DNA from: Microbacterium terrae
GTDB taxonomy: Bacteria > Actinomycetota > Actinomycetes > Actinomycetales > Microbacteriaceae
Assembly (NCBI RefSeq): GCF_017831975.1
Contig: NZ_JAFDSS010000001.1
Location: forward strand, 806,001-870,000
Length of the DNA: 64,000 nt
Direction: 5' to 3'
Part shown: in pieces, positions 55,322 to 64,000 of the stretch
How the letters are laid out: each line of letters opens with the position of its first letter
How positions within the stretch are numbered: position 1 is the first letter of the stretch
Notes under the pieces: generated by a model
What the model saw: only the letters and a program-made list of their open reading frames with translations
What the model was told of the DNA's origin: nothing
The model's database searches: none
Made by a program: the position numbers and the translations under genes

Positions 55322-56869
55322 ATGAACGCGGCAGCATCCCTCCCGCTCGCGGGGCAGTTCCCGGTCTTCGCGGCCGCGGAAGACGGTTACGACGTCGCCT
55401 TCCTGCCGCCCGAGGGCGTTCTCGTCGCGCTCGGCTTCACCATGGTGCTCGTGTTCATGGCGCTCATCATGACGCGGCGGATGACGCCGATGGTCGCCCT
55501 CATCCTCGTGCCCACGGTGTTCGGCCTGTTCGCCGGTGCGGGTCTCGGGCTCGGCGAGATGATCATCGACGCGATCACGACGATGGCTCCGACGGCGGCG
55601 CTGCTGATGTTCGCGATCATGTACTTCGGCATCATGATCGACGTCGGTCTGTTCGATCCCCTGATCCGCTTCATCACCCGTCTGCTCGGCGACGACCCCG
55701 CGAAGGTCGTGCTCGGCACCGCCCTCCTCGCCGGAGCGGTGTCGCTCGACGGCGACGGCTCGACGACCTTCATCATCACGACCTCGGCCATGCTGCCGAT
55801 CTACCTGCGTCTGGGCATGAGCCCGGTGGTGCTCACGTGCGTCGCGGGACTCATGAACGGCACGCTCAACATCGTGCCGTGGGGCGGTCCCACGGTGCGA
55901 GCCGCGACCGCCCTGGGCCTGCAGCCGACCGACGTGTTCGTGCCCATGCTCCCCTCCCTCGCCGCCGGCATCGTGATCGCGCTGACCTTCGCGTGGTTCC
56001 TCGGGCTCGGTGAGCGCAAGCGCATCGGACAGCTCGACTCGTCGCGGTTCGACAGCGAGGGCGTGCTCGCGGCTCCGCGCATCTTCCGCGGCGCCGGCGC
56101 GAAGCCCGGTGCCCGCGCGACCCTCCGCACCGGCAACATCGTCACGCTGACCGGCGGGCGCGGGGGAGCACCCGCGGCGACGGCCATCGTCGACCGCGAG
56201 GACACCGCGATGGCCGACACGATGCTCGACCCGAACCGTGCGACGCTGCGTCCGAAGCTGATCTGGTTCAACCTCGTCCTCACCGCCGCGGTGATGGTGC
56301 TCCTCGTGCTCGACCTGTTCCCGCTCGCCTACGTCTTCATGGTCGGCGCGGGAATCGCGCTGGTGGTCAACTTCCCGAAGCTCAAGAGCCAGGCCGACGA
56401 GATCGTGGCACACGCTCCGAGCATCGTCGGAGTCGTGTCGATGGTGCTCGCGGCCGGGGTGCTCGTGGGCGTGCTGGGCGGCACCGGGATGGTCGACGCC
56501 ATGGCGGCGTGGATCACGACGGTCATCCCCGACTCGCTCGGGCCGTTCCTCGCGGTGATCACCGGCGTGCTGTCGATCCCGTTCACCTTCTTCATGTCGA
56601 ACGACGCCTTCTACTACGGCATCCTCCCGGTGCTCGCCCAGAGCGCCGAGCACTTCGGCATCGCACCCGTCGAGATGGCGCGCGCATCGATCACCGGCCA
56701 GCCGGTGCACCTCCAGAGCCCGCTCGTCCCCGCGATCCTGCTGCTCGTCTCGCTCGCGAGCGTGAACCTGGGCGACCACCACAAGAAGGTGCTGTGGCGC
56801 GCGTGCGTGGTCTCCCTCGCGATGCTCGCCGTCGGCGTGCTCGTCGGAGCGATCCCGCTCATGGCCTGA
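55322..56869 (+). CDS. CitMHS-family citrate transporter
   Basis: The 515-residue protein has about 12 membrane helices and the CitMHS core L-D-G-D-G-S-T-T-F-I-I-T near residues 141-152, N-I-V-P-W-G-G-P near 181-188 and M-S-N-D-A-F-Y-Y-G near 424-432. Such carriers import citrate bound to Mg, Ca or other metals with protons. The region near 225-300 is a long cytoplasmic loop. The ATG at 55322 follows the start of the divergent CitA/CitB-type sensor operon, which should control it. Confidence 0.9.
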   Translation: MNAAASLPLAGQFPVFAAAEDGYDVAFLPPEGVLVALGFTMVLVFMALIMTRRMTPMVALILVPTVFGLFAGAGLGLGEMIIDAITTMAPTAALLMFAIMYFGIMIDVGLFDPLIRFITRLLGDDPAKVVLGTALLAGAVSLDGDGSTTFIITTSAMLPIYLRLGMSPVVLTCVAGLMNGTLNIVPWGGPTVRAATALGLQPTDVFVPMLPSLAAGIVIALTFAWFLGLGERKRIGQLDSSRFDSEGVLAAPRIFRGAGAKPGARATLRTGNIVTLTGGRGGAPAATAIVDREDTAMADTMLDPNRATLRPKLIWFNLVLTAAVMVLLVLDLFPLAYVFMVGAGIALVVNFPKLKSQADEIVAHAPSIVGVVSMVLAAGVLVGVLGGTGMVDAMAAWITTVIPDSLGPFLAVITGVLSIPFTFFMSNDAFYYGILPVLAQSAEHFGIAPVEMARASITGQPVHLQSPLVPAILLLVSLASVNLGDHHKKVLWRACVVSLAMLAVGVLVGAIPLMA

Positions 56870-56929
56870 CGCAGACGGCACCGCCGGCGGGCGGACCGGT
56901 GCGCGATGCGCATGCGACAGACTGGTCGC

Positions 56930-57631
<702 letters not shown>

Positions 57632-57643
57632 GCCGAACGCGGC

Positions 57644-57675
57644 GACGGCGCCGAGGCTTCCGCCTCGACGCCGTC
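57644..57675. terminator. Bidirectional terminator
   Basis: GACGGCG and GAGGC at 57644-57657 pair with GCCTC and CGCCGTC at 57662-57675, with a 2-base internal loop and a TTCC loop, between convergent genes. Confidence 0.65.
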
Positions 57676-57698
57676 ATCCCGCGGCACGGTGGACTGCG

Positions 57699-58973
57699 CT
57701 AGACGCGCATCCCACCACCGGAACGAAGCCGCGAGAGTGCATCCACGGTCGCGGCGAGGATGAGCACCGCTCCCGTGACGAGCAGGTTGATGCCACCGCC
57801 GAGGTTCAGCAGGCCGAGGCCGTTCGTGATCACGGCGATCACGAGGGCGCCGATGGCGGCGTGCACGAGGCGGCCGCGCCCGCCGAACAGGCTCACGCCG
57901 CCGACGACGGCCGCCGCAACGCCCGACAGGACGATGTCGCGGCCGACCGTCGCGTCGACCGCGCCGACGCGCGACACGCTCAGGAGCATGGCGGCGACGG
58001 CCAGGCTGGAGCAGATCACGAACGCCCACCACTTCACCCAGCGCACCTTCACGCCCGAGCGGCGGGCGGCTTCGGCGTTGCCGCCGATCGCGTAGATGTA
58101 GCGGCCGAACTTGGTGCGGTCGAGCACGAACGTGCCGATCCAGAGGATCGTGAGCACGACGGGGACGATGATCGGCACGCCGGCGACCTCGACGACCGAC
58201 TGCCCGCGGTTCTGGTTGAGCACGTAGACCGCGGCGCCGCCGACGAGGGCGATGGTGCCGAGCTTGATCCACACCAGCGAGATCGCGCGGTTCGGGACGC
58301 CGGCGCGGGTGCGGCGCGAGCGGTCCCAGAACGAGGTCGCGGCTGAGATCGCGAGCATGATGGCGAGCATCGCCCACCCGGCCCAGACGGGAAGGTTGCC
58401 GTTCTGCAGCGCGATGAGCTCGGGGACCTGCACGCGGAACAGCCCGCCTTCGCCGATCACCAGGAGCGCGAGGCCCTGATAGCCGAGGAAGAGACCGAGG
58501 CTGACCACGAACGACGGTATGCCGACCCTCGCGACGAAGAATCCGAGGGCGGCGCCGGTGAGGAAGCCGAAGCCGAACCCGATGAGCAGCGCCAGCGGCC
58601 ACGGCACGCCGTACGTGGCGTTGAGCACGACGAACAGCGCCATGCCGACACCGCCGGTGACGCCGGCGGACAGGTCGATCTCGCCGAGCAGCAGTACGAA
58701 CACGAGCGCCATGCCGAGCACGACGAGGGTCGCCGCCTGGTTGAGCAGGTTGGCGAAGTTGCGCTCGGTCAGGAAGAACGGGCTGAGCGTGGCGAACAGG
58801 ATGCTGAGCACCACGAGGCCGCCGACGGCGGGGAGTGCGCCCATGTCGCCGCTGCGGACGCGCTGCCACCAGGCGGCGATCTGGTCGGTGAGGCCGCCCT
58901 CGACGCCGCTGCCGATGAGATCGGAGGACACGGGGTCGGGTGCTGCCGCGGTACGGGTGACGTCGGCGGTCAT
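57699..58973 (-). CDS. Sugar ABC transporter permease (XylH-like), system 1
   Basis: The 424-residue permease has about ten membrane helices after a cytoplasmic N-terminus of about 45 residues. L-L-G-E-I-D-L-S-A-G-V near residues 96-106 is the BPD_transp_2 hallmark for ribose/xylose-type systems, and G-G-N-A-E-A-A-R-R-S-G near 290-300 is the ATPase-contact loop. R-N-F-A-N-L-L-N-Q-A near 72 is also typical. The ATG overlaps the ATPase stop as ATGA. It should import a pentose or related sugar together with the two genes upstream. Confidence 0.92.
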   Translation of the reverse strand: MTADVTRTAAAPDPVSSDLIGSGVEGGLTDQIAAWWQRVRSGDMGALPAVGGLVVLSILFATLSPFFLTERNFANLLNQAATLVVLGMALVFVLLLGEIDLSAGVTGGVGMALFVVLNATYGVPWPLALLIGFGFGFLTGAALGFFVARVGIPSFVVSLGLFLGYQGLALLVIGEGGLFRVQVPELIALQNGNLPVWAGWAMLAIMLAISAATSFWDRSRRTRAGVPNRAISLVWIKLGTIALVGGAAVYVLNQNRGQSVVEVAGVPIIVPVVLTILWIGTFVLDRTKFGRYIYAIGGNAEAARRSGVKVRWVKWWAFVICSSLAVAAMLLSVSRVGAVDATVGRDIVLSGVAAAVVGGVSLFGGRGRLVHAAIGALVIAVITNGLGLLNLGGGINLLVTGAVLILAATVDALSRLRSGGGMRV

Positions 58974-59779
58974 GCCGTGCCTCCTTCGGTGCGGATCGTG
59001 GATGTCTCGACGATCGTGACCCCGGCCGGGGTCTTCGTGCCGGTGATGTAGCCCACGACGTCGTCGCGGGTGGTCTCGCTGGTCGGGATCTGCGCGACCA
59101 TCTGGCCGAGGTAGAGCACCGCGATGTCGTCGGCGACGGCGAAGACGTCGGCGAGGTTGTGGCTGATGAGGACCACGGCGACGCCCTGGTCGGACAGGCG
59201 ACGCACGAGATTGAGCACCTGCTCGGTCTGTGCGACGCCGAGCGCGGCGGTCGGCTCGTCGAGGATGACCACACGGGCCTTCTTGAGCACGGCGCGGGCG
59301 ATCGCGACGGTCTGGCGCTGGCCGCCCGAGAGCGACGACACCTTCTGGCGCACCGACTTGACCGTGCGAACCGAGAGGGAGCGCAGCGTGTCGGACGCCT
59401 CCTTCTCCATGCGGCCCTCGTCGAAGGTGCCGGCGGAGGTCTCTTCGCGCCCGAGGAACATGTTCTGGACGATGTCGAGGTTGTCGCACAGCGCGAGGTC
59501 CTGGTAGACGACCTCGATGCCGAGGCCCGAGGCGTCGCGCGGTGCGTGGAGGTCGCGGTGCGCGCCGTCGATGCGCACCTCGCCCTCGTCGTAGGGCTGG
59601 ACTCCCGCGAGCCCCTTGATGAGGGTGGACTTGCCGGCGCCGTTGTCGCCCACGAGGGCGGTGACCTTGCCGGGGTGGACCTTGAGGTTCACGCCCTTGA
59701 GGACGCTGACCGGGCCGAACGACTTCTTGACGCCGATCAGCTCGATGATCGGCTCTGTCGCGATGGTGGTGTCTGTCAT
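58970..59779 (-). CDS. Sugar ABC transporter ATPase, system 1
   Basis: The 269-residue ATPase has Walker A G-D-N-G-A-G-K-S-T near residues 43-51, Q-loop V-Y-Q-D-L-A-L near 90-96, signature L-S-G-G-Q-R-Q-T near 149-156, Walker B V-V-I-L-D-E-P-T near 171-178 and switch His in I-S-H-N-L near 205. It is a single ATPase domain, unlike the doubled 500-residue form of classical XylG/RbsA, so it would act as a homodimer. I chose the ATG at 59779, because GGAAG lies upstream; an ATG 11 codons earlier is also in frame. Confidence 0.92.
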   Translation of the reverse strand: MTDTTIATEPIIELIGVKKSFGPVSVLKGVNLKVHPGKVTALVGDNGAGKSTLIKGLAGVQPYDEGEVRIDGAHRDLHAPRDASGLGIEVVYQDLALCDNLDIVQNMFLGREETSAGTFDEGRMEKEASDTLRSLSVRTVKSVRQKVSSLSGGQRQTVAIARAVLKKARVVILDEPTAALGVAQTEQVLNLVRRLSDQGVAVVLISHNLADVFAVADDIAVLYLGQMVAQIPTSETTRDDVVGYITGTKTPAGVTIVETSTIRTEGGTA

Positions 59780-59884
59780 GCTCGCTTCCTTGCGATGTGC
59801 GGGTGGGTGCACCCGAGTCGTGCCGGATGTGCCGCGAGGGCGTCGCGCCCGATGACGCGACGCCCCCGCGGTGACCGCGGAGTG

Positions 59885-60970
59885 TTACTCGGTGACGCCG
59901 AACTCCTCGCACGCGGCGAGCACGTCGGCCGTGCACACCTCGTCGTAGGATGCGTCGCCGGCGGCGATGACGTCCTTGACCTGGTCCGGTCCGACGAGGA
60001 TCGGGGTGACCTGGACGTACGGCGTGCCGTCTTCGAGCTCGGCACCCGCGTCGGGGGTCTCGCTGTTCAGCAGGGCCACCGCGGTGTCGACGGCGGCAGC
60101 AGCCTCATCGGCGACCGGCTTGTAGACCGTGGCGGTCTGCCAGCCGAGCAGGATGTTCTGCAGACCCGCGACGTTCGCGTCCTGGCCCGAGACCGCGACA
60201 CCCTCGAGGTTGTTGTCCTGTAGCACCTTGATGACACCGGCGGCGTTCGTGTCGTTGGCCACCCACACGCCGTCGACCTTGCCGTCGAGCGAGGTCAGAG
60301 CCTGCTCGAAGTTGGTCTGCGACTTGGCCTGGTCCCAGACCCCGGGGGGCTCGGCGGCCGCGGTGATGCCGGCGCCTTCCATGACCTCGACAGCACCCTC
60401 CTTGAACATGGCCGCGTTGCCGTCGGTCGGGTCGCCGCCCATGTAGACGACGACGGCGTCGGCGGGAGCCACGCCCTTGGTCTCGAGACCGTCGAGGACC
60501 GTCTGGCCCTCGAGTCGGCCGACCTCGACGTTGTCGAACGAGACGTAGTAGTCGGCGCCGGTGAAGGGGCGGTCGTAGGCGATCACGGGGATGCCCTCGG
60601 CCGTGGCCTTGGCGGCGACGGCCTCGGCCGCGCCCTGGTAGTCCACGAGCAGCATGACGCCGCAGCCCTGGGTGAGCTGCTGGTCGGCGATCGTCGAGTA
60701 CTTGTTGACGTCGCCCTGGGCGTTCTGGATGTCGACCTCGAAGCCGGCCTCGGTCAGGCCCTCTTCGAGGTACTTGCGGTCGAAGTTCTCCCAGCGCGGC
60801 GACGAGGCCGCGTCGGGGAGGATCACGCAGGCGCGGCCGGCCATGGTCTCGCCGCCGTCGCCGCCGTCCGTGGGAGTCGTGCCGCCGCCACCGCCGGCAC
60901 AGCCGACGAGCAGCAGAGCGGCGCTGCCGCTGAGTGCTGCTGCGGCAAGGAGAGAAGACTTCTTCATCAT
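59885..60970 (-). CDS. Sugar-binding lipoprotein, system 1
   Basis: The 361-residue protein has a lipoprotein signal: M-M-K-K, a hydrophobic core and the lipobox L-V-G-C-A with Cys near residue 25, then a Gly/Thr linker. The mature part is a periplasmic-binding-protein type 1 fold of the ribose/xylose group, with V-I-A-Y-D-R-P-F near 132, the hinge segment G-V-W-V-A-N-D-T-N-A-A near 233 and V-S-G-Q-D-A-N near 259. The ligand is probably a pentose but is not certain. Two in-frame ATGs (60970 and 60967) are next to each other. Confidence 0.9.
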   Translation of the reverse strand: MMKKSSLLAAAALSGSAALLLVGCAGGGGGTTPTDGGDGGETMAGRACVILPDAASSPRWENFDRKYLEEGLTEAGFEVDIQNAQGDVNKYSTIADQQLTQGCGVMLLVDYQGAAEAVAAKATAEGIPVIAYDRPFTGADYYVSFDNVEVGRLEGQTVLDGLETKGVAPADAVVVYMGGDPTDGNAAMFKEGAVEVMEGAGITAAAEPPGVWDQAKSQTNFEQALTSLDGKVDGVWVANDTNAAGVIKVLQDNNLEGVAVSGQDANVAGLQNILLGWQTATVYKPVADEAAAAVDTAVALLNSETPDAGAELEDGTPYVQVTPILVGPDQVKDVIAAGDASYDEVCTADVLAACEEFGVTE

Positions 60971-61033
60971 TCGCCTTTCATCATCGAAATCGAGCGAGCC
61001 CCGGATCGTCCCGGGGCGGATCGCGCTGGAATG

Positions 61034-61063
61034 ATCATCGAACCGCGACGTCCTTGTCGTCAA
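61034..61063 (-). promoter_or_regulatory. Promoter of sugar ABC system 1
   Basis: On the minus strand, -35 TTGACG at 61058-61063 and -10 GATGAT at 61034-61039 are 18 bases apart. The 11-bp palindrome TCAAGTCTTGA at 61060-61070 covers the -35 and may be a repressor site. Confidence 0.5.
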
Positions 61064-61140
61064 GTCTTGAACATAACGTTTGGGAAACGGCGCGGCGCGG
61101 GTTCATCGACCTTGTTCCTGCGCGCAACAAATGCCAAGAA

Positions 61141-61156
61141 TGTGAGCATAATCACG
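61141..61156. promoter_or_regulatory. Crp/GlxR-like site
   Basis: TGTGAGCATAATCACG matches the TGTGA-N6-TCACA pattern of Crp/GlxR regulators except for the last base. It lies about 80 bp upstream of the predicted -35 of system 1, a usual place for activation. Confidence 0.55.
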
Positions 61157-61174
61157 CCAAGAGTCGCACATTGA

Positions 61175-61187
61175 GAGCAGTATGCTC
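61175..61187. promoter_or_regulatory. Perfect 13-bp palindrome near the Crp-like site
   Basis: GAGCAGTATGCTC is a perfect inverted repeat (5 + 3 + 5). It lies just past the stop end of the second system's permease, still in the control region of system 1. Possible operator. Confidence 0.35.
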
Positions 61188-61240
61188 ACCCGGTCATGAT
61201 CGAGCAGATGTCGCGATGGTTGCGCGTTCGGTGAATGAAC

Positions 61241-62488
61241 TCAGGCGAGGCCGGTCGCCGCACGCGTCCGGCGCGACAGCGAGTCGACGATCACGGCGAG
61301 CACGAGCACGACCCCGGTGATCATGAACTGCACCGACGCGTCGAGACTGAGCAGCGTCAGGCCCGAGGAGATCGACTGGATCACCACGATCCCGAGGAGT
61401 GCCGAGAACGCCGTGCCGCGCCCGCCGAAGAGGCTCGCGCCGCCGATCACGGCCGCCGCGATGGCGTTGAGGTTGGTGTCGCCGGTGCCGGAGGCCTGCG
61501 AGGCCGACCCGAGCCGTGCGGCGGCGAGGATGCCGCCGATCGCGGCGAGGGTGGCGCAGAGCGCGAAAACCGACAGGTAGATGCGGTCGACGCGGATGCC
61601 GGCGCGGCGGGCAGCCTCGACCGACCCGCCCACGGCGTAGACCGCGCGTCCCCACCGGGTGCGGGTGAGCACGGCGTTCATCGCGACGACGAGGCCGATG
61701 AAGAACAGGAACATCAGCCCGACCCCGCGGTAGAGGCCGAGGTACCAGGCGGCGACGAGCAGGAAGACGAGGAGCGCGCCCGATCGCACGGCGATCTCGG
61801 CGTAGCCCTGGCTGACGAGGTTCGCGGCGGTCCGTCGCTGTGCGCGCCGCACTCGCGACCACGCATAGGCCCCGACGGAGGCGACGACGACGATGTACGA
61901 CGCCCAGGGCGGGAGGTACATCTGCTGTGCGAATCGCACGAGCCACGAGTCGAACCCGAGGCTCACGGTGCCGGTGTCGCCCAGCACCCACAGCTGCACG
62001 CCGAGGAAGCCCAGGAGCCCCGCCAGGGTGATGACGAAGCTAGGGAGTCCGAACCGCGTGTACAGGAACCCGTAGAGCAGTCCGGCGAGGCATCCGGCCG
62101 CCACCGCCGCCACGATCGCGAACACGAGGTTCCATCCGAGCTGCACGAACGAGACGGCGAGCACTGCGGCAGCGAGTCCCGAGATCGAACCGACCGACAG
62201 ATCGATCTCGCCGACGAGGAGCACCAGCACCACGCCGAGGGCGATGGTGCCGATCGCGGCGCACTGCATCGTGAGGTTCGACAGGTTCTCGGCCGAGAGG
62301 AACGCCGGGTTGAGGATCTGGAAGACCGTCCAGATCACGACGAGGCCGAGGATCACCGGCACTGCCCCGAGATCGCCCCCGCGGATGCGGGCGGTGATGA
62401 GGGCGGCCGTCGCCCGCAGGCCCGCGACGCTGAGCGCGGGCGCCTCTGGCGCGGTCGGGATCGTGTCGGTGCGGAGGGGATCGCTCAT
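61241..62488 (-). CDS. Sugar ABC transporter permease (XylH-like), system 2
   Basis: The 415-residue permease has the same fold as the system 1 permease: L-L-V-G-E-I-D-L-S-V-G-S near residues 89-100, G-G-S-V-E-A-A-R-R-A-G near 280-290 and G-G-A-S-L-F-G-G-R-G near 340-349. The two share their motifs and loops but differ over most of the length, so the duplication is old. The ATG at 62488 overlaps the ATPase stop as ATGA. It should serve a pentose-type sugar. Confidence 0.92.
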   Translation of the reverse strand: MSDPLRTDTIPTAPEAPALSVAGLRATAALITARIRGGDLGAVPVILGLVVIWTVFQILNPAFLSAENLSNLTMQCAAIGTIALGVVLVLLVGEIDLSVGSISGLAAAVLAVSFVQLGWNLVFAIVAAVAAGCLAGLLYGFLYTRFGLPSFVITLAGLLGFLGVQLWVLGDTGTVSLGFDSWLVRFAQQMYLPPWASYIVVVASVGAYAWSRVRRAQRRTAANLVSQGYAEIAVRSGALLVFLLVAAWYLGLYRGVGLMFLFFIGLVVAMNAVLTRTRWGRAVYAVGGSVEAARRAGIRVDRIYLSVFALCATLAAIGGILAAARLGSASQASGTGDTNLNAIAAAVIGGASLFGGRGTAFSALLGIVVIQSISSGLTLLSLDASVQFMITGVVLVLAVIVDSLSRRTRAATGLA

Positions 62489-63399
62489 GGCCGTCGCCCC
62501 TTCTCGCGCCGTCGGTGGGTGAGCGGTGTGATCCGCGCGTCGCCGGGGTCGGGGGTGTGGCTCGGCGGGGGCCCGGTGAGCGGCGGATGCCCCGCGTGCG
62601 CGGGCGGCGCAACCGGCGGTGTCGCCGATCGGCCGTTGTCGTCGACCGCGCCCGTGATCGCGGCGATGAGCTTCTCGCTCGTCACCTCGGCCGCGTTGTA
62701 CACGCCGTTGTTGCGCCCGAGCCGCAGCACGACGACGCGGTCGGCGACGGCGAGCACATCGGCCATGTTGTGACTGATGAGCACGACGCCGTGGCCGCGT
62801 TCGCGCAGCCGCTCGATGAGGTTCAGCACCTCGGCAGTCTGCGCCACGCCGAGTGCCGCGGTCGGCTCATCGAGGATGACCACCCGAGGATCGCCGATGA
62901 GCGATCGCGCGATCGCGACGGTCTGCCGCTGCCCGCCCGAGAGCGAGGCGACCGGAACGCGCACCGACGGGATCTTCGCCGACAGCTCGCGCAGCAGGGC
63001 CCAGGTGCGCTGTTCCATCTCGACCTCGTCGAGATAGCCGCCGTCGCGCAGCTCGCGGCCGAGCCAGAGGTTCGCGACGACGTCGAGGTTGTCGCACAGC
63101 GCGAGGTCCTGGAAGACGGTCTCGATGCCGAGGTCCTGCGCGTCGGCGGGGCTGGCGATGTCGACGGTCTCGCCGTCGAACTCGATGGTGCCCGCGTCGG
63201 GCGGATGCACGCCGGCGAGGAGCTTCACGAGCGTCGACTTGCCGGCGCCGTTGTCGCCGATGAGTGCGACCACCTCGCCCTCATTCACCCAGAAGTCCAC
63301 GTCGGTGAGCGCTCTGACCGCGCCGAAGCGCTTCGCGACCCCCCGCATCGTGAGCACGCGCTCCCGGGGGCGCCCTGTTCGCGCCTGCGTCGAAGACAT
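62485..63399 (-). CDS. Sugar ABC transporter ATPase, system 2
   Basis: The 304-residue ATPase has Walker A G-D-N-G-A-G-K-S-T near residues 49-57, Q-loop V-F-Q-D-L-A-L near 96, signature L-S-G-G-Q-R-Q-T near 155-162, Walker B V-V-I-L-D-E-P-T near 177-184 and switch I-S-H-N-M near 211. It shares long motifs with the system 1 ATPase but carries an extra Pro/His/Arg-rich tail after about residue 255 that looks disordered. An ATG at M-R-G-V-A-K is a possible later start. Confidence 0.92.
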   Translation of the reverse strand: MSSTQARTGRPRERVLTMRGVAKRFGAVRALTDVDFWVNEGEVVALIGDNGAGKSTLVKLLAGVHPPDAGTIEFDGETVDIASPADAQDLGIETVFQDLALCDNLDVVANLWLGRELRDGGYLDEVEMEQRTWALLRELSAKIPSVRVPVASLSGGQRQTVAIARSLIGDPRVVILDEPTAALGVAQTAEVLNLIERLRERGHGVVLISHNMADVLAVADRVVVLRLGRNNGVYNAAEVTSEKLIAAITGAVDDNGRSATPPVAPPAHAGHPPLTGPPPSHTPDPGDARITPLTHRRREKGRRP

Positions 63400-63431
63400 C
63401 GCCGTCCGTTCTCGTGGTGTCCGTGTGGACA

Positions 63432-64000
63432 CTACTCGATGCCCGCGGCCGCGCACGCATCGGCGTAGGCGGGCGTGCAGATGTCGTCGGCGGTCCAGAA
63501 GCCATCGGCGATGACCGTCGCGGCGATGTCGTCCACCGTGACCGCGACGGGATCGAGCAGGGTGGTGGGCACGCCGTCGATCTCCATCGGCGCGGTCACC
63601 TCCTCGCCGTGCAGCAGCGCGACCGCCACCTCGGCGGCGAGCTCCGCCTGCGGCCTGATCGCCTTGTACACGGTCATGTACTGGTCGCCGGTGAGCAGGC
63701 GTTGGATGGCCGTGAGCTCGGCGTCCTGCCCGGTGATGATCGGCCAGTCGGGCACGTTCGCCGCCTTCAGCGCTGCGACGGCTCCGCCCGCCGTGCCGTC
63801 GTTCGCCGCGTAGATCCCGGCGATGTCGTGGCCGTGCTGGGCGAGCTGCCCGGCGACCCACTGCTGCGCCTTCTCCGGGCTCCACCCCGGGGTGTCGTAC
63901 TCGGCGAGCACGTCGAGGTCGCTGTCGTCGAGGATGCTGCGGGCGCCGGTGCGGAACAGCTCGGCGTTCGAGTCGGTGGGCGAGCCGTTGATGACGAGGA
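63432..64000 (-). CDS. Sugar-binding protein, system 2 (5' end outside window)
   Basis: The last 189 residues of a xylose-type substrate-binding protein are in the window; the frame stays open to the edge, so the N-terminus and signal lie beyond. Visible are I-N-G-S-P-T-D-S-N-A at the start of the fragment, as in XylF (N-G-S-P-T-D), then I-Y-A-A-N-D-G-T-A-G-G near residue 70 of the fragment and I-T-G-Q-D-A-E near 95. The end, Y-A-D-A-C-A-A-A-G, resembles that of the system 1 protein (L-A-A-C-E-E-F-G). Confidence 0.9.
   Translation of the reverse strand, partial: LVINGSPTDSNAELFRTGARSILDDSDLDVLAEYDTPGWSPEKAQQWVAGQLAQHGHDIAGIYAANDGTAGGAVAALKAANVPDWPIITGQDAELTAIQRLLTGDQYMTVYKAIRPQAELAAEVAVALLHGEEVTAPMEIDGVPTTLLDPVAVTVDDIAATVIADGFWTADDICTPAYADACAAAGIE

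Overview
The window is a GC-rich actinobacterial chromosome segment, most likely from the family Microbacteriaceae (Microbacterium-like). The evidence is the codon usage, the coproporphyrin-type heme genes (hemQ with hemY), a class Ib nrdHIEF operon, an HspR-type (HAIR) operator, a GlxR/Crp-like site, and many start codons placed for leaderless translation. Genus is inferred, not proven. Apart from one IS481-family element, most of the window reads as ordinary chromosomal housekeeping and catabolic genes.

Layout. 1-2.5 kb: the start of an amidohydrolase gene (cut by the window edge), a tRNA-Ala(CGC), and an IS481-family element inserted exactly behind the tRNA CCA end with a 15-bp target duplication. 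2.5-12.5 kb: a DUF6338 membrane protein, an AlkD-like protein, the heme operon hemE-hemY-hemQ-hemC-hemB-hemL, divergent hemA, and a ZIP-family transporter. 12.5-16.1 kb: a 4-coumarate-CoA-ligase-like enzyme, a branched-chain amino acid dehydrogenase and a YbaK-type deacylase. 16.1-25.9 kb: histidine catabolism. An IclR regulator diverges from hutH-hutU-hutI. A secreted arabinanase (GH43) follows, then a short operon with a gamma-glutamylcyclotransferase-like protein, a HutG-like enzyme and a SixA phosphatase. 25.9-31.9 kb: DUF445, a small secreted protein, an acyl-CoA dehydrogenase, a DUF389 protein, an unknown protein and an MFS transporter.

32-36.2 kb: nrdHIEF behind two NrdR-box-like sites and a strong terminator. 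36.3-37.5 kb: a YCII protein, the remnant of an ECF sigma-factor gene, and a gene-free stretch. That stretch carries a promoter, three small hairpins with C-rich loops and a long terminator, and is the best candidate here for an undescribed small RNA. 37.5-43.7 kb: DoxX-like protein, RlmG/RsmC-like methyltransferase, DUF3817, a VOC protein, a Clp ATPase under a HAIR operator, and an LLM flavin enzyme. 43.8-51 kb: a four-gene FtsX-type ABC exporter operon headed by a six-codon leaderless reading frame. 51-57.6 kb: an ATP-dependent DNA ligase, a CitA/CitB-type two-component system divergent from its likely target (a CitMHS citrate transporter), and a class III sirtuin. 57.7-64 kb: two adjacent, same-strand xylose-type sugar ABC operons, the second cut by the window end.

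How it works together. The hem genes run from glutamyl-tRNA to uroporphyrinogen III and on to coproporphyrin steps, but hemD and hemH are not in the window. The hut genes convert histidine to formiminoglutamate, and the HutG-like enzyme nearby would finish the path to glutamate. The CitAB pair should sense citrate outside the cell and switch on the divergent transporter. Many adjacent genes overlap by ATGA or GTGA, implying coupled translation. Many first genes show a -10-like hexamer exactly six bases before the start codon, implying leaderless mRNAs.
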